Shown here piece by piece: positions 33,431 to 43,632 of a stretch of 64,000 bases of DNA; the first letter of the stretch is position 1, and the number at the start of each line of letters is the position of its first letter. A program made the translations under genes and the position numbers. The DNA lies in assembly GCA_052379845.1 (NCBI GenBank), contig JBQTCF010000002.1, one strand, 5' to 3'. The notes under the pieces were generated by a model that had not been told where the DNA came from, searched no databases, and was given only the letters and a program-made list of their open reading frames with translations. This stretch comes from Roseinatronobacter sp052379845 (lineage in GTDB: Bacteria > Pseudomonadota > Alphaproteobacteria > Rhodobacterales > Rhodobacteraceae).

Positions 33431-34717
33431 ATGGGGCCGATCCAATCGCTTTCAGAACTTTTTGCCTTCCTGCGGCGCCGTGTCGACATGCTGTTTGTGG
33501 CCGTGGGGCTGGGCACCATTCTTGCCGCTTTCGTCGCGCTGCAAACCGCGCCCGTGTATCAGTCGCATACTGTGCTATCGGCACGCCTGAACACTGTATC
33601 GGGCGAATTTGCCAGCATGACGGGTGTTCAGAACGCACCCGCGCGCCTGTTGCAATTGGTGGAACAGCGCCTGACCACCCGCGAAAATATGTTGGCGCTG
33701 GCGGAAAAATACGACCTTTTCGTCGGCTTGCCGACACAGGACCGCGTTGATGCGACGCGCGAATCCGTCACCTTCCTCAGCCGCGAAGCGGTTGCCATCG
33801 GGTTTTCGCGCGATGGCATGTTGTCATCTGTTATCGTTCAGGCGCGCGCTGATGGTGGCCAGAAAGCGGCAGATATTGCCAATGAACTGGCCGCCATGAT
33901 CATTGCCGAAACTGGTGCCGGGCGCGAAGCGCGGGCGCGCGAAACGCTGTCATTCCTGCGCGAACAACTGGCCCAGACCGAAGCGGACCTGCGTGATGTC
34001 GCGGCAGAACAACGCGCTTTCGCGGCACTGAACCCGGACGCCATGCCCTTCAATGTGGAACTGCGCCGGTCTGAACTGCTGCAACTGACCACCACCATAC
34101 AATCCACGGAAAGCGAGATTGTGGCGCTGGAATCGGAACTGGCCGCGCAAAACCGTCAGGGCAGCACCCAGCGCCGACTGGCACAGTTGCGCGACCAGCT
34201 GACAACCCGTCAGACAGAACTGCGTAACCTGCAGTCGCGCCGCGATGAGCTGGAGCCGTTTTTTACCCGCGTCGCCCAGATCGAACGCGACATGGCCGCA
34301 ATCGCCCAGCGTGAAGAACGCCTGCAAGACAGCTTGCGCGATATTTCAGACCAGATTGCCAGCGCAGAAACCAACCTACGGCTGGAAACCGGCCAGCAAA
34401 TTGCAGCATTCGAAGTGCTTGAAACCGCAACCCCGGCGGATTACCCCATTTCGCGCAGCCGCAAGGCCACAGTGCTGATCGGGGTTCTTGGCTCGGCGAT
34501 TCTGGCTGTTGTGGTGGCCTTCCTCTATGAAATTCTACGTCCTGCACTACGCAGCGCAGGTCAGGTCGAACGCGAAACCGGGATGCGCCCTGTGCTGGTT
34601 CTGCCCGAACTGGTTATGCCCGCAGACCGGCGGCGCCTGCGCATCGCGCGTTTGTCCGGCGCGGCGTTGTTTGTCCTTGCCCTGACAGCAACGCTTAGCC
34701 CCCTGATCCAGCCATAG
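33431..34717 (+). CDS. Wzz/GumC-type polysaccharide chain-length determinant
   Basis: 428 residues from ATG 33431 (MGPIQSLSELFAFLRRRVDM). One membrane span lies near the N-terminus (MLFVAVGLGTILAAFVALQTAP), then a periplasmic part with long coiled coil (about 170-330, for example RRLAQLRDQLTTRQTELRNLQ), the PISRSRKATVLIG motif, and a second span (IGVLGSAILAVVVAFLYEIL). A short third hydrophobic stretch ends the protein. It is a polysaccharide co-polymerase that controls EPS chain length in the inner membrane, with the kinase-like gene just upstream. Confidence 0.87.
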   Translation: MGPIQSLSELFAFLRRRVDMLFVAVGLGTILAAFVALQTAPVYQSHTVLSARLNTVSGEFASMTGVQNAPARLLQLVEQRLTTRENMLALAEKYDLFVGLPTQDRVDATRESVTFLSREAVAIGFSRDGMLSSVIVQARADGGQKAADIANELAAMIIAETGAGREARARETLSFLREQLAQTEADLRDVAAEQRAFAALNPDAMPFNVELRRSELLQLTTTIQSTESEIVALESELAAQNRQGSTQRRLAQLRDQLTTRQTELRNLQSRRDELEPFFTRVAQIERDMAAIAQREERLQDSLRDISDQIASAETNLRLETGQQIAAFEVLETATPADYPISRSRKATVLIGVLGSAILAVVVAFLYEILRPALRSAGQVERETGMRPVLVLPELVMPADRRRLRIARLSGAALFVLALTATLSPLIQP

Positions 34718-34735
34718 CGCGCGGGGGGTCCGACC

Positions 34736-36220
34736 ATGCCCAACATCATTGCCTATGCCGCGCTGCTGATCTGGCCCTTGGTCATTGTCGCAATGTTTCG
34801 AAAAATGTCGCCCGAACGCGCTTTTATCTGGGCCATTCTGGGGGGCTACATGGTCCTGCCGGAGCTGACCGAGATCAATATTCCGGTCATTCCCGCCTTT
34901 GACAAGACATCCATTCCCAACCTGACGGCCTTCGCGCTGTGTGTCATCATGCTGCACATGCGCCCGCAACTTTTGCCCGATGGCGTATTGGGCAAGCTTT
35001 TGATGGCGGTTTTGGTCATTGCGCCTGTCATATCGGTATTTTTCAACACCGATCCCCTGCACTTCGGCGTTGAACAAAGCGGCCGCCTGACACTGGTTCG
35101 GGAAAACGCATCTTCGGTTCCGGGTATGCGCCTTTATGATTCGGTCGCCATGCTGGTGCGGCAGATCATCATGATCCTGCCATTCTTTCTGGCGCGGCAC
35201 CTTCTGGCGAGTGAACAGGCCCTGACAGAGCTTTTGCGCGCGTTGATGATTGCGGGGCTGATCTATGCAGTTCCAATCCTGTGGGAAGTGCGCTTCAGTC
35301 CGCAGCTTCACACCACTATTTACGGCTTCTTCCAGCATTCCTTTCTGCAGATGATCCGCGAAGGGGGGTATCGCCCCATCGTTTTCATGCCGCACGGGTT
35401 GTGGCTGGCGCTGTTCATGGTCATGACCACCGCTGCGGCACTACATTTCGCCAAACAGGCCCCACCGCAAGACCGCGTGCGCGCTGGCCTGCTTGCGCTG
35501 ATTCTATTCACAATGGTGTATTTGACCAAAAGCCTTGGGCCAATGCTGATCATGATCACGCTTTCGGCGCTCATCCTGCTTTTTGGTCCGCGCATGCAGT
35601 TTCGCGCAGCCGGGTTGATGGCCCTGCTTGCCATAAGCTATCCTTTGCTGCGCGGGGCGGGGGTGGTGCCAACCGACAGGCTGGTGGACCTTGTCAGCCA
35701 ACGCAGCCTTGAACGGTCCCTTTCGCTGCAATTCCGTTTTGACAATGAAGACCTGCTGCTTGCACGCGCTGCAGAGAAACCGATTCTTGGCTGGGGTGGC
35801 TATGGGCGAAGCATGATTTTCGACCCCGATACAGGCGAGATGACCTCGATCAGTGACGGGCAATGGGTTATCACCATCGGGCAATGGGGCTGGTTGGGCT
35901 ATCTGGCCTTGTTTGGGTTGCTATGTCTGCCATTGCTGGCGCTATGGTGGCGATACCGGCAAACCCCCAATCACGCCATTCCGCCGCAAGCGGGCATATT
36001 GGCGCTTATTCTGGGGGCCAGTCTGGTGGATTTGCTGCCCAACGCCACATTGGTTTCACTGACATGGCTTATTGCGGGCGCATTGCTGGGTCATGCGGAA
36101 CTGGTGCATCGCCGCAGCCATCAGGCCAGACTGGCCCAATGGCGTGCCATGCCCAGCCGCACCACCCTGTTGCCCACCGCACGAACCCCCGAACCTGCCT
36201 TGAAGCGCAGCTTCCTGTAA
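34736..36220 (+). CDS. O-antigen ligase/polymerase-like membrane protein
   Basis: A 494-residue protein with about ten to twelve hydrophobic helices (IIAYAALLIWPLVIVAMF to SLTWLIAGALLGHAEL). A large extracytoplasmic loop near residues 315-375 (RSLERSLSLQFRFDNEDLLL, ARAAEKPILGWGGYGRS) matches the Wzy/WaaL family, where GWG-type loops and Arg residues bind the lipid-linked glycan. It may polymerise or ligate the EPS repeat unit. It stands 19 bp behind the Wzz gene and 40 bp ahead of the polyketide synthase, on the same strand. Confidence 0.78.
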   Translation: MPNIIAYAALLIWPLVIVAMFRKMSPERAFIWAILGGYMVLPELTEINIPVIPAFDKTSIPNLTAFALCVIMLHMRPQLLPDGVLGKLLMAVLVIAPVISVFFNTDPLHFGVEQSGRLTLVRENASSVPGMRLYDSVAMLVRQIIMILPFFLARHLLASEQALTELLRALMIAGLIYAVPILWEVRFSPQLHTTIYGFFQHSFLQMIREGGYRPIVFMPHGLWLALFMVMTTAAALHFAKQAPPQDRVRAGLLALILFTMVYLTKSLGPMLIMITLSALILLFGPRMQFRAAGLMALLAISYPLLRGAGVVPTDRLVDLVSQRSLERSLSLQFRFDNEDLLLARAAEKPILGWGGYGRSMIFDPDTGEMTSISDGQWVITIGQWGWLGYLALFGLLCLPLLALWWRYRQTPNHAIPPQAGILALILGASLVDLLPNATLVSLTWLIAGALLGHAELVHRRSHQARLAQWRAMPSRTTLLPTARTPEPALKRSFL

Positions 36221-36259
36221 CCACCTTGTTTCTGCAACATAAGTAAAAGTTTATTCATC

Positions 36260-39200
36260 ATGACGGATCTGCCAGACCATTTCAGCGAGAACGACATTGC
36301 CATCATCGGCATGGCCGCGCATTTGCCGGGTGCGGGGTCTGTCGCTGAGTTCTGGGACAATCTGCGCGCGGGCTGCAGCGCTATTCGCCGCCTGAGTGAG
36401 GGCGAACTTCTGGAAGCTGGCGAATCCCCGGCCGCATTGCGCAAACCCAACTATGTGCCCCATGCCGCCACGCTGGACGGTTTTGCCGAATTCGACCCCG
36501 ACTTCTTCGGCTTTTCCCCGAAAGAAGCGGCCATTCTGGACCCCCAGCACCGCCAGTTTCTGGAAGTTGCATGGGAAGCGTTCGAGGATGCAGGCCACCC
36601 GCCCGCTGCATTCCCTGGCCCTGTGGGTGTGTTTTCCGGCTGCGGGATGGGCAGTTACTTTTATTTCAACCTGTGTTCAAACCCGCATCTGGTGGAAGAT
36701 GTGGGCATGTTCCTGTTGCGCCATACTGGCAATGACAAGGATTTTCTGGCCACGCGCGTAAGCCATATTTTCGATTTGCGCGGCCCGTCGGTCAATGTGC
36801 AGACGGCCTGTTCCACATCGCTTGTGGCGGTGCATTACGCCGTGCAGTCCCTGCTGACGGGGGAATGCGACATGGCGCTTGCGGGGGGCGTGACGATCGA
36901 ATTGCCCCATGGGCGCGGCTATCTGTTCAAGGAAAACGAAATCCTGTCGCCCGACGGGGAATGCCACGCGTTTGACCACCGCGCGCAAGGCACGGTCTTC
37001 GGGTCTGGCGCGGGGGCTGTGGTTCTGCGCCGCCTGCCTGATGCGCTGCGCGATGGCGACCATATCATCGCGGTCATCAAGGGCAGCGCGGTCAATAATG
37101 ACGGCGCCGCCAAGGCGGGCTATCTGGCCCCCTCGGTCGAGGGGCAGGCCGCCGCCGTGTCCGAAGCGCATCTTGTCGCGGGCGTGTCCGCTGACAGTGT
37201 ATCTTATGTGGAATGCCACGGCACAGGAACATATCTGGGCGATCCGATTGAAATTGCAGCCCTGACACAGGCATTTGCGGCAACCACCGACAAAACCGGC
37301 TTTTGCCGCATCGGGTCGGTGAAAACCAATATCGGCCATCTGGACACGGCCGCCGGTGTGGCCAGCCTGATCAAGGTTGCGTCCGCGCTGGAACACCGCG
37401 AATTGCCCCCCAGCCTTGGGTATGAAGCGCCCAACCCCGCGATTGATTTTGACGCCACGCCCTTTGTTGTCAATGACCGCCTGACACCGTGGCAGGGCAA
37501 TGGCCCCTTGCGCGCGGGCGTCAATTCGCTGGGGGTGGGGGGCACGAACGCCCATGTCATCTTGCAAGAAGCGCCCGCGCGCGCCCCATCAGACGCAAGC
37601 GACTGGCCCTTCCAGCTTCTGACCCTGTCGGCGCGCAACAAGCCCGCGCTGGAGGATGCCGCGCGCAACCTTGCCGCCCATTTGCGCACGCATCCTGACC
37701 AACCGCTGGCCGATGTGGCCTTCACCCTGCGCGAAGGGCGCACCGCATTTGCCCAGCGCCGCGTTGTTGTGGCCGAAACCCATGAAGATGCCGCAACCCT
37801 GCTGGAAGCCGACACCCCTGCCCGCGTGTTTACCCATACCGCACTGGACAACCCCGACATGGTGTTCATGTTTCCCGGCGGGGGCGCACAATATGCGGGT
37901 ATGGCGCGCGAATTATATGAAACCGAACCCGTCTTCGCGGAATGGATGGATCGCGGGCTGGCCCATCTGCAACCCAAACTGGGCTATGACCTGCGCGCGC
38001 TGTGGCTGCCCGACCCGCAGGACATGGACCACGCAACCGAAACGCTGAAACGCCCGTCCGTGCAATTGCCGCTGATCATGATCACCGAATATGCGCTGGC
38101 GCAAATGTTCATCGAGTGGGGGGTAACCCCTTCGGTGCTGGTGGGCCATTCCATGGGCGAAAATACCGCCGCCGCGCTGGCCGGTGTTATCGGATTTGAA
38201 GATTGCATTGATCTGGTGCATCTGCGCGGGCAGTTGTTTGACACAGTGCCCGCAGGCGGCATGCTGTCGGTGCCGCTGTCACTGGACGCGCTGCGCCCCT
38301 ATCTGGGGCCGGACCATGACATTGCATCGCTGAACGCGCCGGAACTGACGGTCATATCCGGCCCACAAGCAGCACTTGACCAGTTGGATGCGGCCCTGCG
38401 CGCCGAGGACATAACCGCCCAGCGCGTGCCCATCAACATTGCCGCCCATAGCCGCATGCTGGACCCCATTCTGGGCCGATTCCGCGCATTTTTGCAGGGC
38501 GTGCCCCTGAACGCGCCGCAACTGCCCATCATTTCCAACCGCACAGGCCAACCACTGACACCGCAACAGGCACGCGACCCCGAATATTGGGTGCAACACT
38601 TGCGCAATACAGTCCAGTTTGCCGATTGCATCACCACCTTGGCCGCCCGTCCCAACCGCATCTACCTGGAAATGGGGCCGGGCAAGGCGCTGTCATCGCT
38701 GACACGCATGAACAAGGCCGTAGACGCGCAACAGGTGCTGTCCGTTCTGCGCCACCCTGACGAAGATATTGCCGATGACCTGTATCACATGGGCACGCTT
38801 GGCCGCATCTGGGCGTTGGGTGGGCAATTTGACTGGGCGCAAATCTGGGGCGACGTGCGGCGCCAGCGCGTGCGCCTGCCCACCTACCCGTTCCAGCGCA
38901 CGCGCTATTTCATTGAACCCGGCACCAACAGCGCCGCCGATACCCCCACACTGGACCGCATTGATGATGTCACGCAATGGGGTTTTATTACCAGCTGGAA
39001 ACCGGCCTATGCCGAGTGTGATATTGATGTGACGCGCGATTTGTCCACCCTTTCGGACACATGGCTGATATTTGCTGATGACGCAGGCATTGCCGCCCCC
39101 GTCATTGCGCAACTGCGGGGCAGCGGCGCGCGGGTTATCGATGTGCATGCAGGCGACACATTCGCGCGCAAATCCGCAGACAGCTATACACTGGCCCCCG

Positions 39201-42200
39201 AACAGGGCGCGGACGGGTATATGCAACTTCTGCAAGGCCTGATCGCAGATGGTGTGGCCCCCACCCGCATTGCGCATTTCTGGCTTGCCGACCCGCGCGA
39301 TACCTTCAGGCCCGGTTCCAGCGTGCTGCACCGCAATCTGGAACAGGGGTTCTATTCCCTGCTGTATCTGGCGCAGGCCATCCAGTCCGAAAACCTGCCG
39401 CTGCCGGTTCATCTGACGGTCATGACCACGGGCGCACAAGCGCTGAACGGGCAACCGCTGGCCCATCCCGAAAAGGCCATGATCGCAGGCCCCGCGCGCG
39501 TGGCCCCGCGCGAAATGGCTGGCCTGACCTGCGCCACGCTGGATATTGACGTGGCCAGCGCTGACCTGACGCAAACGCTGCTGGAAGAACTTTGCGCCAC
39601 CCCCGCCAACAGCACCGCCTTGTTGCGCGGCCAACGGCGCTATGTGCAGACCATCAGGCCCGCGCCGCTGGCGCAGGACCTGCCGGACCTGCCGGACGGC
39701 GCGCATTGGGTCATTACCGGCGGTTTCGGCGGCATTGGCCTGACCTTGGCCGAGGAGTTGATCACCCGAAGTGCCGCGCGCATCACCCTTGTCAGCCGAA
39801 CACCCCTGCCCGACCGCAGCGATTGGGACGGGTGGCTGGCCACCCATTCCCCCGCAGACGGGACCAGCCGCCGCATTCTGGCCATCAGGCGGTTGGAATC
39901 GCTTGGTGGGGCGGTTCATGTTGCCAGCGCCGATGTGTGCAATATTGATGATATGCGCCGCGCACTGGATAGCGCGCGGGCCAGTTTCGGCGCACCGTAC
40001 GGGCTGATCCATGCCGCTGGCCATATCGCAGATGCCCCCCTTCTGGGCAAATCCCCCACCGAGCTGGAAGATGTGCTGGCCCCCAAACTGCACGGGCTTC
40101 AGGTGCTGGATGACCTGCTGCCAGATGGCACGCTGGACGTGATGGTGCTGTTTTCGTCCACCTCTACCCTGACCGCGCCGGTGGGGCAGGTGGATTATGT
40201 GGCTGCGAATGAATACCTGAACGCTTTTGCGCGCGCGCGGGCAGGCGGGAAAACCCGTGTGCTGTCGCTGAACTGGGGCATATGGACGGAAACGGGCATG
40301 GCCGCTGATGCCATGGCCGCGCGTCTGGGCCAGACACCGGCCATTCCGGCCACACCCTGCCCGCTGCCCCTGTATGACAACATGGATTTTGACGCCGCAG
40401 GCAACCGCCGCCTGTCCCTGCATCTGGACGCGGGCCATTGGGTTGTCGACCAGCACCGCACCAGTGACGGAACCGCCATTGTTCCGGGAACCGCCTATCT
40501 GGACCTTGCCGCGCAGGCCCTGCGCGCGCAGGGCGAAACCGGCCCGTTTGAATTGCGCGATGTCTGGTTCATGCGCGCAATCGCTGTGCCCGATGACAGC
40601 GCCCGCCGGCTGCGGGCCACATTGGCGCGCACGGAGAATGGCTATGACTTCACGCTGCGCAGCGACGTTACGCACTGCGGAACCACGGGTTTTGTGCTGA
40701 ATGCGCAGGCGCGTATTGTGCAGCCCCCCCAACCCCCCGCGCCCGCGGCAATAGACCCTTGCGCCATTGCCGCACGCTGCCCGGATGTGACCGAAGGAAA
40801 CGGGTTGCGCAGCCCGCAAGAAGCGCATCTGAAATTCGGGCCGCGCTGGCGTGTGTTGACGCGCACCGCCTATGGCACGGGCGAAGGGCTGGCGCATCTG
40901 GAATTGCCTGCCGCGTTTCAGGGTGATCTGGGCGCGGGCCATGTGCTGCACCCCGCGCTGATGGATCTGGCCACCGGCTGGGCCATGCGGCTGATACCGG
41001 GCTATGAGGGCCGCGCACTTTGGGTGCCGGTATCCTATGACAGCGTGGCAGTATATGACAATTTGCCCGCGCAAATTGTCAGCCACGCGCGCCTGTGCCC
41101 CGACACGGGCACAGAGACGGGCACGGGCACCGGGTTCGCCAGTTTCGATGTAACGCTGGCCACACCTGACGGGCGCGTGCTGGTCGAAATCCGGCGCTTC
41201 ACCATCAAGCAGCTGACCGATGCAGCCTTTGGCGATGTGCCCCCCCTGCGCCCGTCGGATTTGGAACGCGGCATTGCACAGCATATCGCCCTGTCCCCCG
41301 CCGAGGAACGCTTGCGCGACATGCTGTCACTTGGCATCACACCCACCGAAGGGGCGCAGGCCTTCTTTCGCGCGCTGAAATCGGACCATGCCGCCCTTGT
41401 GGTGTCATCCATCGACCCGCAAGCCTTGATTGCACAAGCCAACAGCCCGGACCCTGCGCCACACCAGACCAAATTCGACCGTCCCGACATTGGCACCGAC
41501 ATGGTTGCCCCGCGCAATGACATTGAACGCACGCTGACGGGGTTCTGGCAGGATTTGCTGGGCGTTGACGAAATCGGGGTAGAAGACAATTTTTTCGACC
41601 TTGGCGGGCATTCGCTGATTGCCGTGCGCCTGTTTGCGCAGGTCAGAAAAGCGTATCAGGTGGATTTCCCCATATCGGTTCTGTTTCAGGCCCCGACCAT
41701 CGCGGCCTGTGCAGCCATGATTGCCGAACAGACCGGGCTGGACCTTGACACCACAACCGGCGCCCCCCCCGCAGACGCAACACAGCCTGCGCGCGCGCAA
41801 TTCACCCATCTGGTGCCCATGCAGGGCCAGAACAGCGGCACGCAAACCCCGTTCTTCCTTGTTGCGGGCATGTTTGGCAATGTGCTGAACCTGCGCCACC
41901 TTGCGCTGTTGATAGGGCGCGACAGGCCATTTTACGGGCTTCAGGCGCGCGGGTTGCTGGGCGGCGATACCCCCCATGACCGGATTGAAGACGCCGCGCG
42001 CGACTACATTGCCGAAATGCGGCAAGTGCAGCCACATGGCCCCTATATGCTGGGCGGGTTTTCAGGGGGCGGAATCACGGCCTATGAAATTGCCCGCCAA
42101 TTAGACGCCATGGGCGAGAAAGTGGATATGGTGGTGTTACTGGACACGCCGCTGCCCGTCCGCCCGGCCCTGACGCGCACAGACAAGGCGCTGATGAAGC

Positions 42201-42628
42201 TTGCGCAATTGCGCCGCAAGGGGCCGGGCTATATGCTGGAATGGTGGCGCGCGCGGCAGGACTGGAAACGCCAGCTTGCAGCCGGCCCCGCCCCTGACAG
42301 CGCAGATGCCTTCCATAACACCGCGATCGAGGCCGCCTTTCGTCGTGCCGTGGCCGCCTATCAGGTGCAACCATGGGATGGCAATCTGGTTCTGTTCCGC
42401 CCGCCACTGGACCGGCATTGGCAAGTGTCGCGCGGCAATTGGGTCAGCCGCCAGCGGGAATATGTGTTCGCTGATAATGACTGGACCCGCTTTGCCCCGA
42501 ACCTGCGCGTGATCGAGGTGCCGGGCGACCATGACAGTATGGTTCTGGAACCCAATGTGCGGGTTCTGGTGTCGCGGTTGCGCGCCTTGATGCCTGCAAC
42601 ACCCCCCATGAAACATGCAGCCGAGTAA
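36260..42628 (+). CDS. Type I polyketide synthase, KS-AT-KR-DH-ACP-TE
   Basis: A 2122-residue single-module PKS. KS (about 10-440): active Cys C184 in VQTACSTS, H320 in CHGTGT, and KTNIGH. AT (about 525-860): S631 in GHSMGE; the specificity motif reads AAHS, so malonyl-CoA is likely but not certain. KR (about 1150-1345): GGFGGIG and Y1313 in VDYVAANEYLN. DH (about 1380-1650): H1399 in DQHRTSDGTAIVPG, one residue longer than the usual HxxxGxxxxP, and LHPALMD. ACP: S1785 in LGGHSL. TE (about 1855-2110): S1935 in GGFSGGG. The KR precedes the DH, the reverse of most assembly lines. No loading domain is present, so the chain should come from the NRPS two genes downstream; the TE would release a short product. 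Confidence 0.93.
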   Translation: MTDLPDHFSENDIAIIGMAAHLPGAGSVAEFWDNLRAGCSAIRRLSEGELLEAGESPAALRKPNYVPHAATLDGFAEFDPDFFGFSPKEAAILDPQHRQFLEVAWEAFEDAGHPPAAFPGPVGVFSGCGMGSYFYFNLCSNPHLVEDVGMFLLRHTGNDKDFLATRVSHIFDLRGPSVNVQTACSTSLVAVHYAVQSLLTGECDMALAGGVTIELPHGRGYLFKENEILSPDGECHAFDHRAQGTVFGSGAGAVVLRRLPDALRDGDHIIAVIKGSAVNNDGAAKAGYLAPSVEGQAAAVSEAHLVAGVSADSVSYVECHGTGTYLGDPIEIAALTQAFAATTDKTGFCRIGSVKTNIGHLDTAAGVASLIKVASALEHRELPPSLGYEAPNPAIDFDATPFVVNDRLTPWQGNGPLRAGVNSLGVGGTNAHVILQEAPARAPSDASDWPFQLLTLSARNKPALEDAARNLAAHLRTHPDQPLADVAFTLREGRTAFAQRRVVVAETHEDAATLLEADTPARVFTHTALDNPDMVFMFPGGGAQYAGMARELYETEPVFAEWMDRGLAHLQPKLGYDLRALWLPDPQDMDHATETLKRPSVQLPLIMITEYALAQMFIEWGVTPSVLVGHSMGENTAAALAGVIGFEDCIDLVHLRGQLFDTVPAGGMLSVPLSLDALRPYLGPDHDIASLNAPELTVISGPQAALDQLDAALRAEDITAQRVPINIAAHSRMLDPILGRFRAFLQGVPLNAPQLPIISNRTGQPLTPQQARDPEYWVQHLRNTVQFADCITTLAARPNRIYLEMGPGKALSSLTRMNKAVDAQQVLSVLRHPDEDIADDLYHMGTLGRIWALGGQFDWAQIWGDVRRQRVRLPTYPFQRTRYFIEPGTNSAADTPTLDRIDDVTQWGFITSWKPAYAECDIDVTRDLSTLSDTWLIFADDAGIAAPVIAQLRGSGARVIDVHAGDTFARKSADSYTLAPEQGADGYMQLLQGLIADGVAPTRIAHFWLADPRDTFRPGSSVLHRNLEQGFYSLLYLAQAIQSENLPLPVHLTVMTTGAQALNGQPLAHPEKAMIAGPARVAPREMAGLTCATLDIDVASADLTQTLLEELCATPANSTALLRGQRRYVQTIRPAPLAQDLPDLPDGAHWVITGGFGGIGLTLAEELITRSAARITLVSRTPLPDRSDWDGWLATHSPADGTSRRILAIRRLESLGGAVHVASADVCNIDDMRRALDSARASFGAPYGLIHAAGHIADAPLLGKSPTELEDVLAPKLHGLQVLDDLLPDGTLDVMVLFSSTSTLTAPVGQVDYVAANEYLNAFARARAGGKTRVLSLNWGIWTETGMAADAMAARLGQTPAIPATPCPLPLYDNMDFDAAGNRRLSLHLDAGHWVVDQHRTSDGTAIVPGTAYLDLAAQALRAQGETGPFELRDVWFMRAIAVPDDSARRLRATLARTENGYDFTLRSDVTHCGTTGFVLNAQARIVQPPQPPAPAAIDPCAIAARCPDVTEGNGLRSPQEAHLKFGPRWRVLTRTAYGTGEGLAHLELPAAFQGDLGAGHVLHPALMDLATGWAMRLIPGYEGRALWVPVSYDSVAVYDNLPAQIVSHARLCPDTGTETGTGTGFASFDVTLATPDGRVLVEIRRFTIKQLTDAAFGDVPPLRPSDLERGIAQHIALSPAEERLRDMLSLGITPTEGAQAFFRALKSDHAALVVSSIDPQALIAQANSPDPAPHQTKFDRPDIGTDMVAPRNDIERTLTGFWQDLLGVDEIGVEDNFFDLGGHSLIAVRLFAQVRKAYQVDFPISVLFQAPTIAACAAMIAEQTGLDLDTTTGAPPADATQPARAQFTHLVPMQGQNSGTQTPFFLVAGMFGNVLNLRHLALLIGRDRPFYGLQARGLLGGDTPHDRIEDAARDYIAEMRQVQPHGPYMLGGFSGGGITAYEIARQLDAMGEKVDMVVLLDTPLPVRPALTRTDKALMKLAQLRRKGPGYMLEWWRARQDWKRQLAAGPAPDSADAFHNTAIEAAFRRAVAAYQVQPWDGNLVLFRPPLDRHWQVSRGNWVSRQREYVFADNDWTRFAPNLRVIEVPGDHDSMVLEPNVRVLVSRLRALMPATPPMKHAAE

Positions 42629-42634
42629 ACCGCA

Positions 42635-43618
42635 ATGAACCCCACTGTCCTGACCATAATCGTCAATTACAAAAGCGCTGAAATGTCGCTGCAATCCGCG
42701 CAGGCGGCACTTCGCGCCATGGATGGCGTCGCTGGCGCAATTACGATTGTCGACAATGACAGTCAGGACGGGTCATATGAAACCCTGCGCGACGCTGCGC
42801 GCGACATGGCGCGGGTTCGGGTTATCCAGTCGGGGCATAATGGCGGCTTCGGGTATGGCAACAATGTCGCCATAAAAGCGGGCCTGCCAGATGGTCAGGC
42901 GCCCGATTTTGTCTATCTCCTCAATCCCGATGCCTTCCCGGACGCGGACGCAATTCGGCTTCTGCGCGACCATATGACCGCGCATCCGCAAACCGGCTTT
43001 GCGGGAAGTTCCGTGCGCGGCGAGGATGGCAACCCCCATGAAGTGGCGTTCAATTTCCCCTCGGTCTGGTCCGAATTCGAGACGGCGGCGAATACCGGCG
43101 TCATTACCAAAGTGCTGCGCAATTACCGCGTTCCCATGGGCTTTCCACCAGCCACTTGCGCCGTGGACTGGTGTTCAGGCGCCAGTGTGATGTTCCGCCG
43201 CAGCATGCTGGACCAGATCGGCCTGTTTGACGAAACCTTTTTCCTGTATTTTGAAGAAACGGAATTGTGCCATCGTGCCCGCGCTGCGGGATGGGCGGGA
43301 ATGTATGTGCCCGACGCCAGCGTCATGCATATAGGGTCGGTTTCAACCGGCATAAGCAACAAGGCGCGCATCCCGGGCTATTGGTTCAACTCTCGCGCGC
43401 ATTACTATCGCAAGACAGGGGGCGCGGGGTATCTGGCCTGTGCGACCCTGTTTTATGTGCTGGGCGCAACAATCTGGAAGGCACGCCGCCTGATTGAACG
43501 GAAAGAGGATCGGATTCCGCCATATTTTCTCCGTGATCTTGTGGGACATACATTTCAGACCCTGACATCAGGCGCATTGCTTGGGGACAAAACGACAAGG
43601 GCGCAGGAAGCGCCCTGA
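42635..43618 (+). CDS. GT2-family glycosyltransferase (rhamnosyltransferase-like)
   Basis: A 327-residue GT-A enzyme starting 6 bp after the PKS stop. TIIVNYKSAEMSLQSAQAAL and ITIVDNDSQDGS open the nucleotide-sugar fold. NGGFGYGNNVAIK, LLNPDAFPDADAI (the DxD-like metal site) and the acceptor-side GLFDETFFLYFEETELCHRARAAGW are characteristic of WbbL-type rhamnosyltransferases. A hydrophobic patch near residue 265 may touch the membrane. Its place inside the PKS/NRPS group suggests that it glycosylates the product or an EPS intermediate carrying it. Confidence 0.88.
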   Translation: MNPTVLTIIVNYKSAEMSLQSAQAALRAMDGVAGAITIVDNDSQDGSYETLRDAARDMARVRVIQSGHNGGFGYGNNVAIKAGLPDGQAPDFVYLLNPDAFPDADAIRLLRDHMTAHPQTGFAGSSVRGEDGNPHEVAFNFPSVWSEFETAANTGVITKVLRNYRVPMGFPPATCAVDWCSGASVMFRRSMLDQIGLFDETFFLYFEETELCHRARAAGWAGMYVPDASVMHIGSVSTGISNKARIPGYWFNSRAHYYRKTGGAGYLACATLFYVLGATIWKARRLIERKEDRIPPYFLRDLVGHTFQTLTSGALLGDKTTRAQEAP

Positions 43619-43632
43619 AAAAGAGGTGATTT

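Noticed and set aside
38693..41284. 863-codon minus-strand open frame inside the PKS gene
   Set aside because: It shadows the PKS KR/DH region; its translation is rich in Gln, His, Arg and Cys with no domain, while the plus strand carries intact catalytic motifs.
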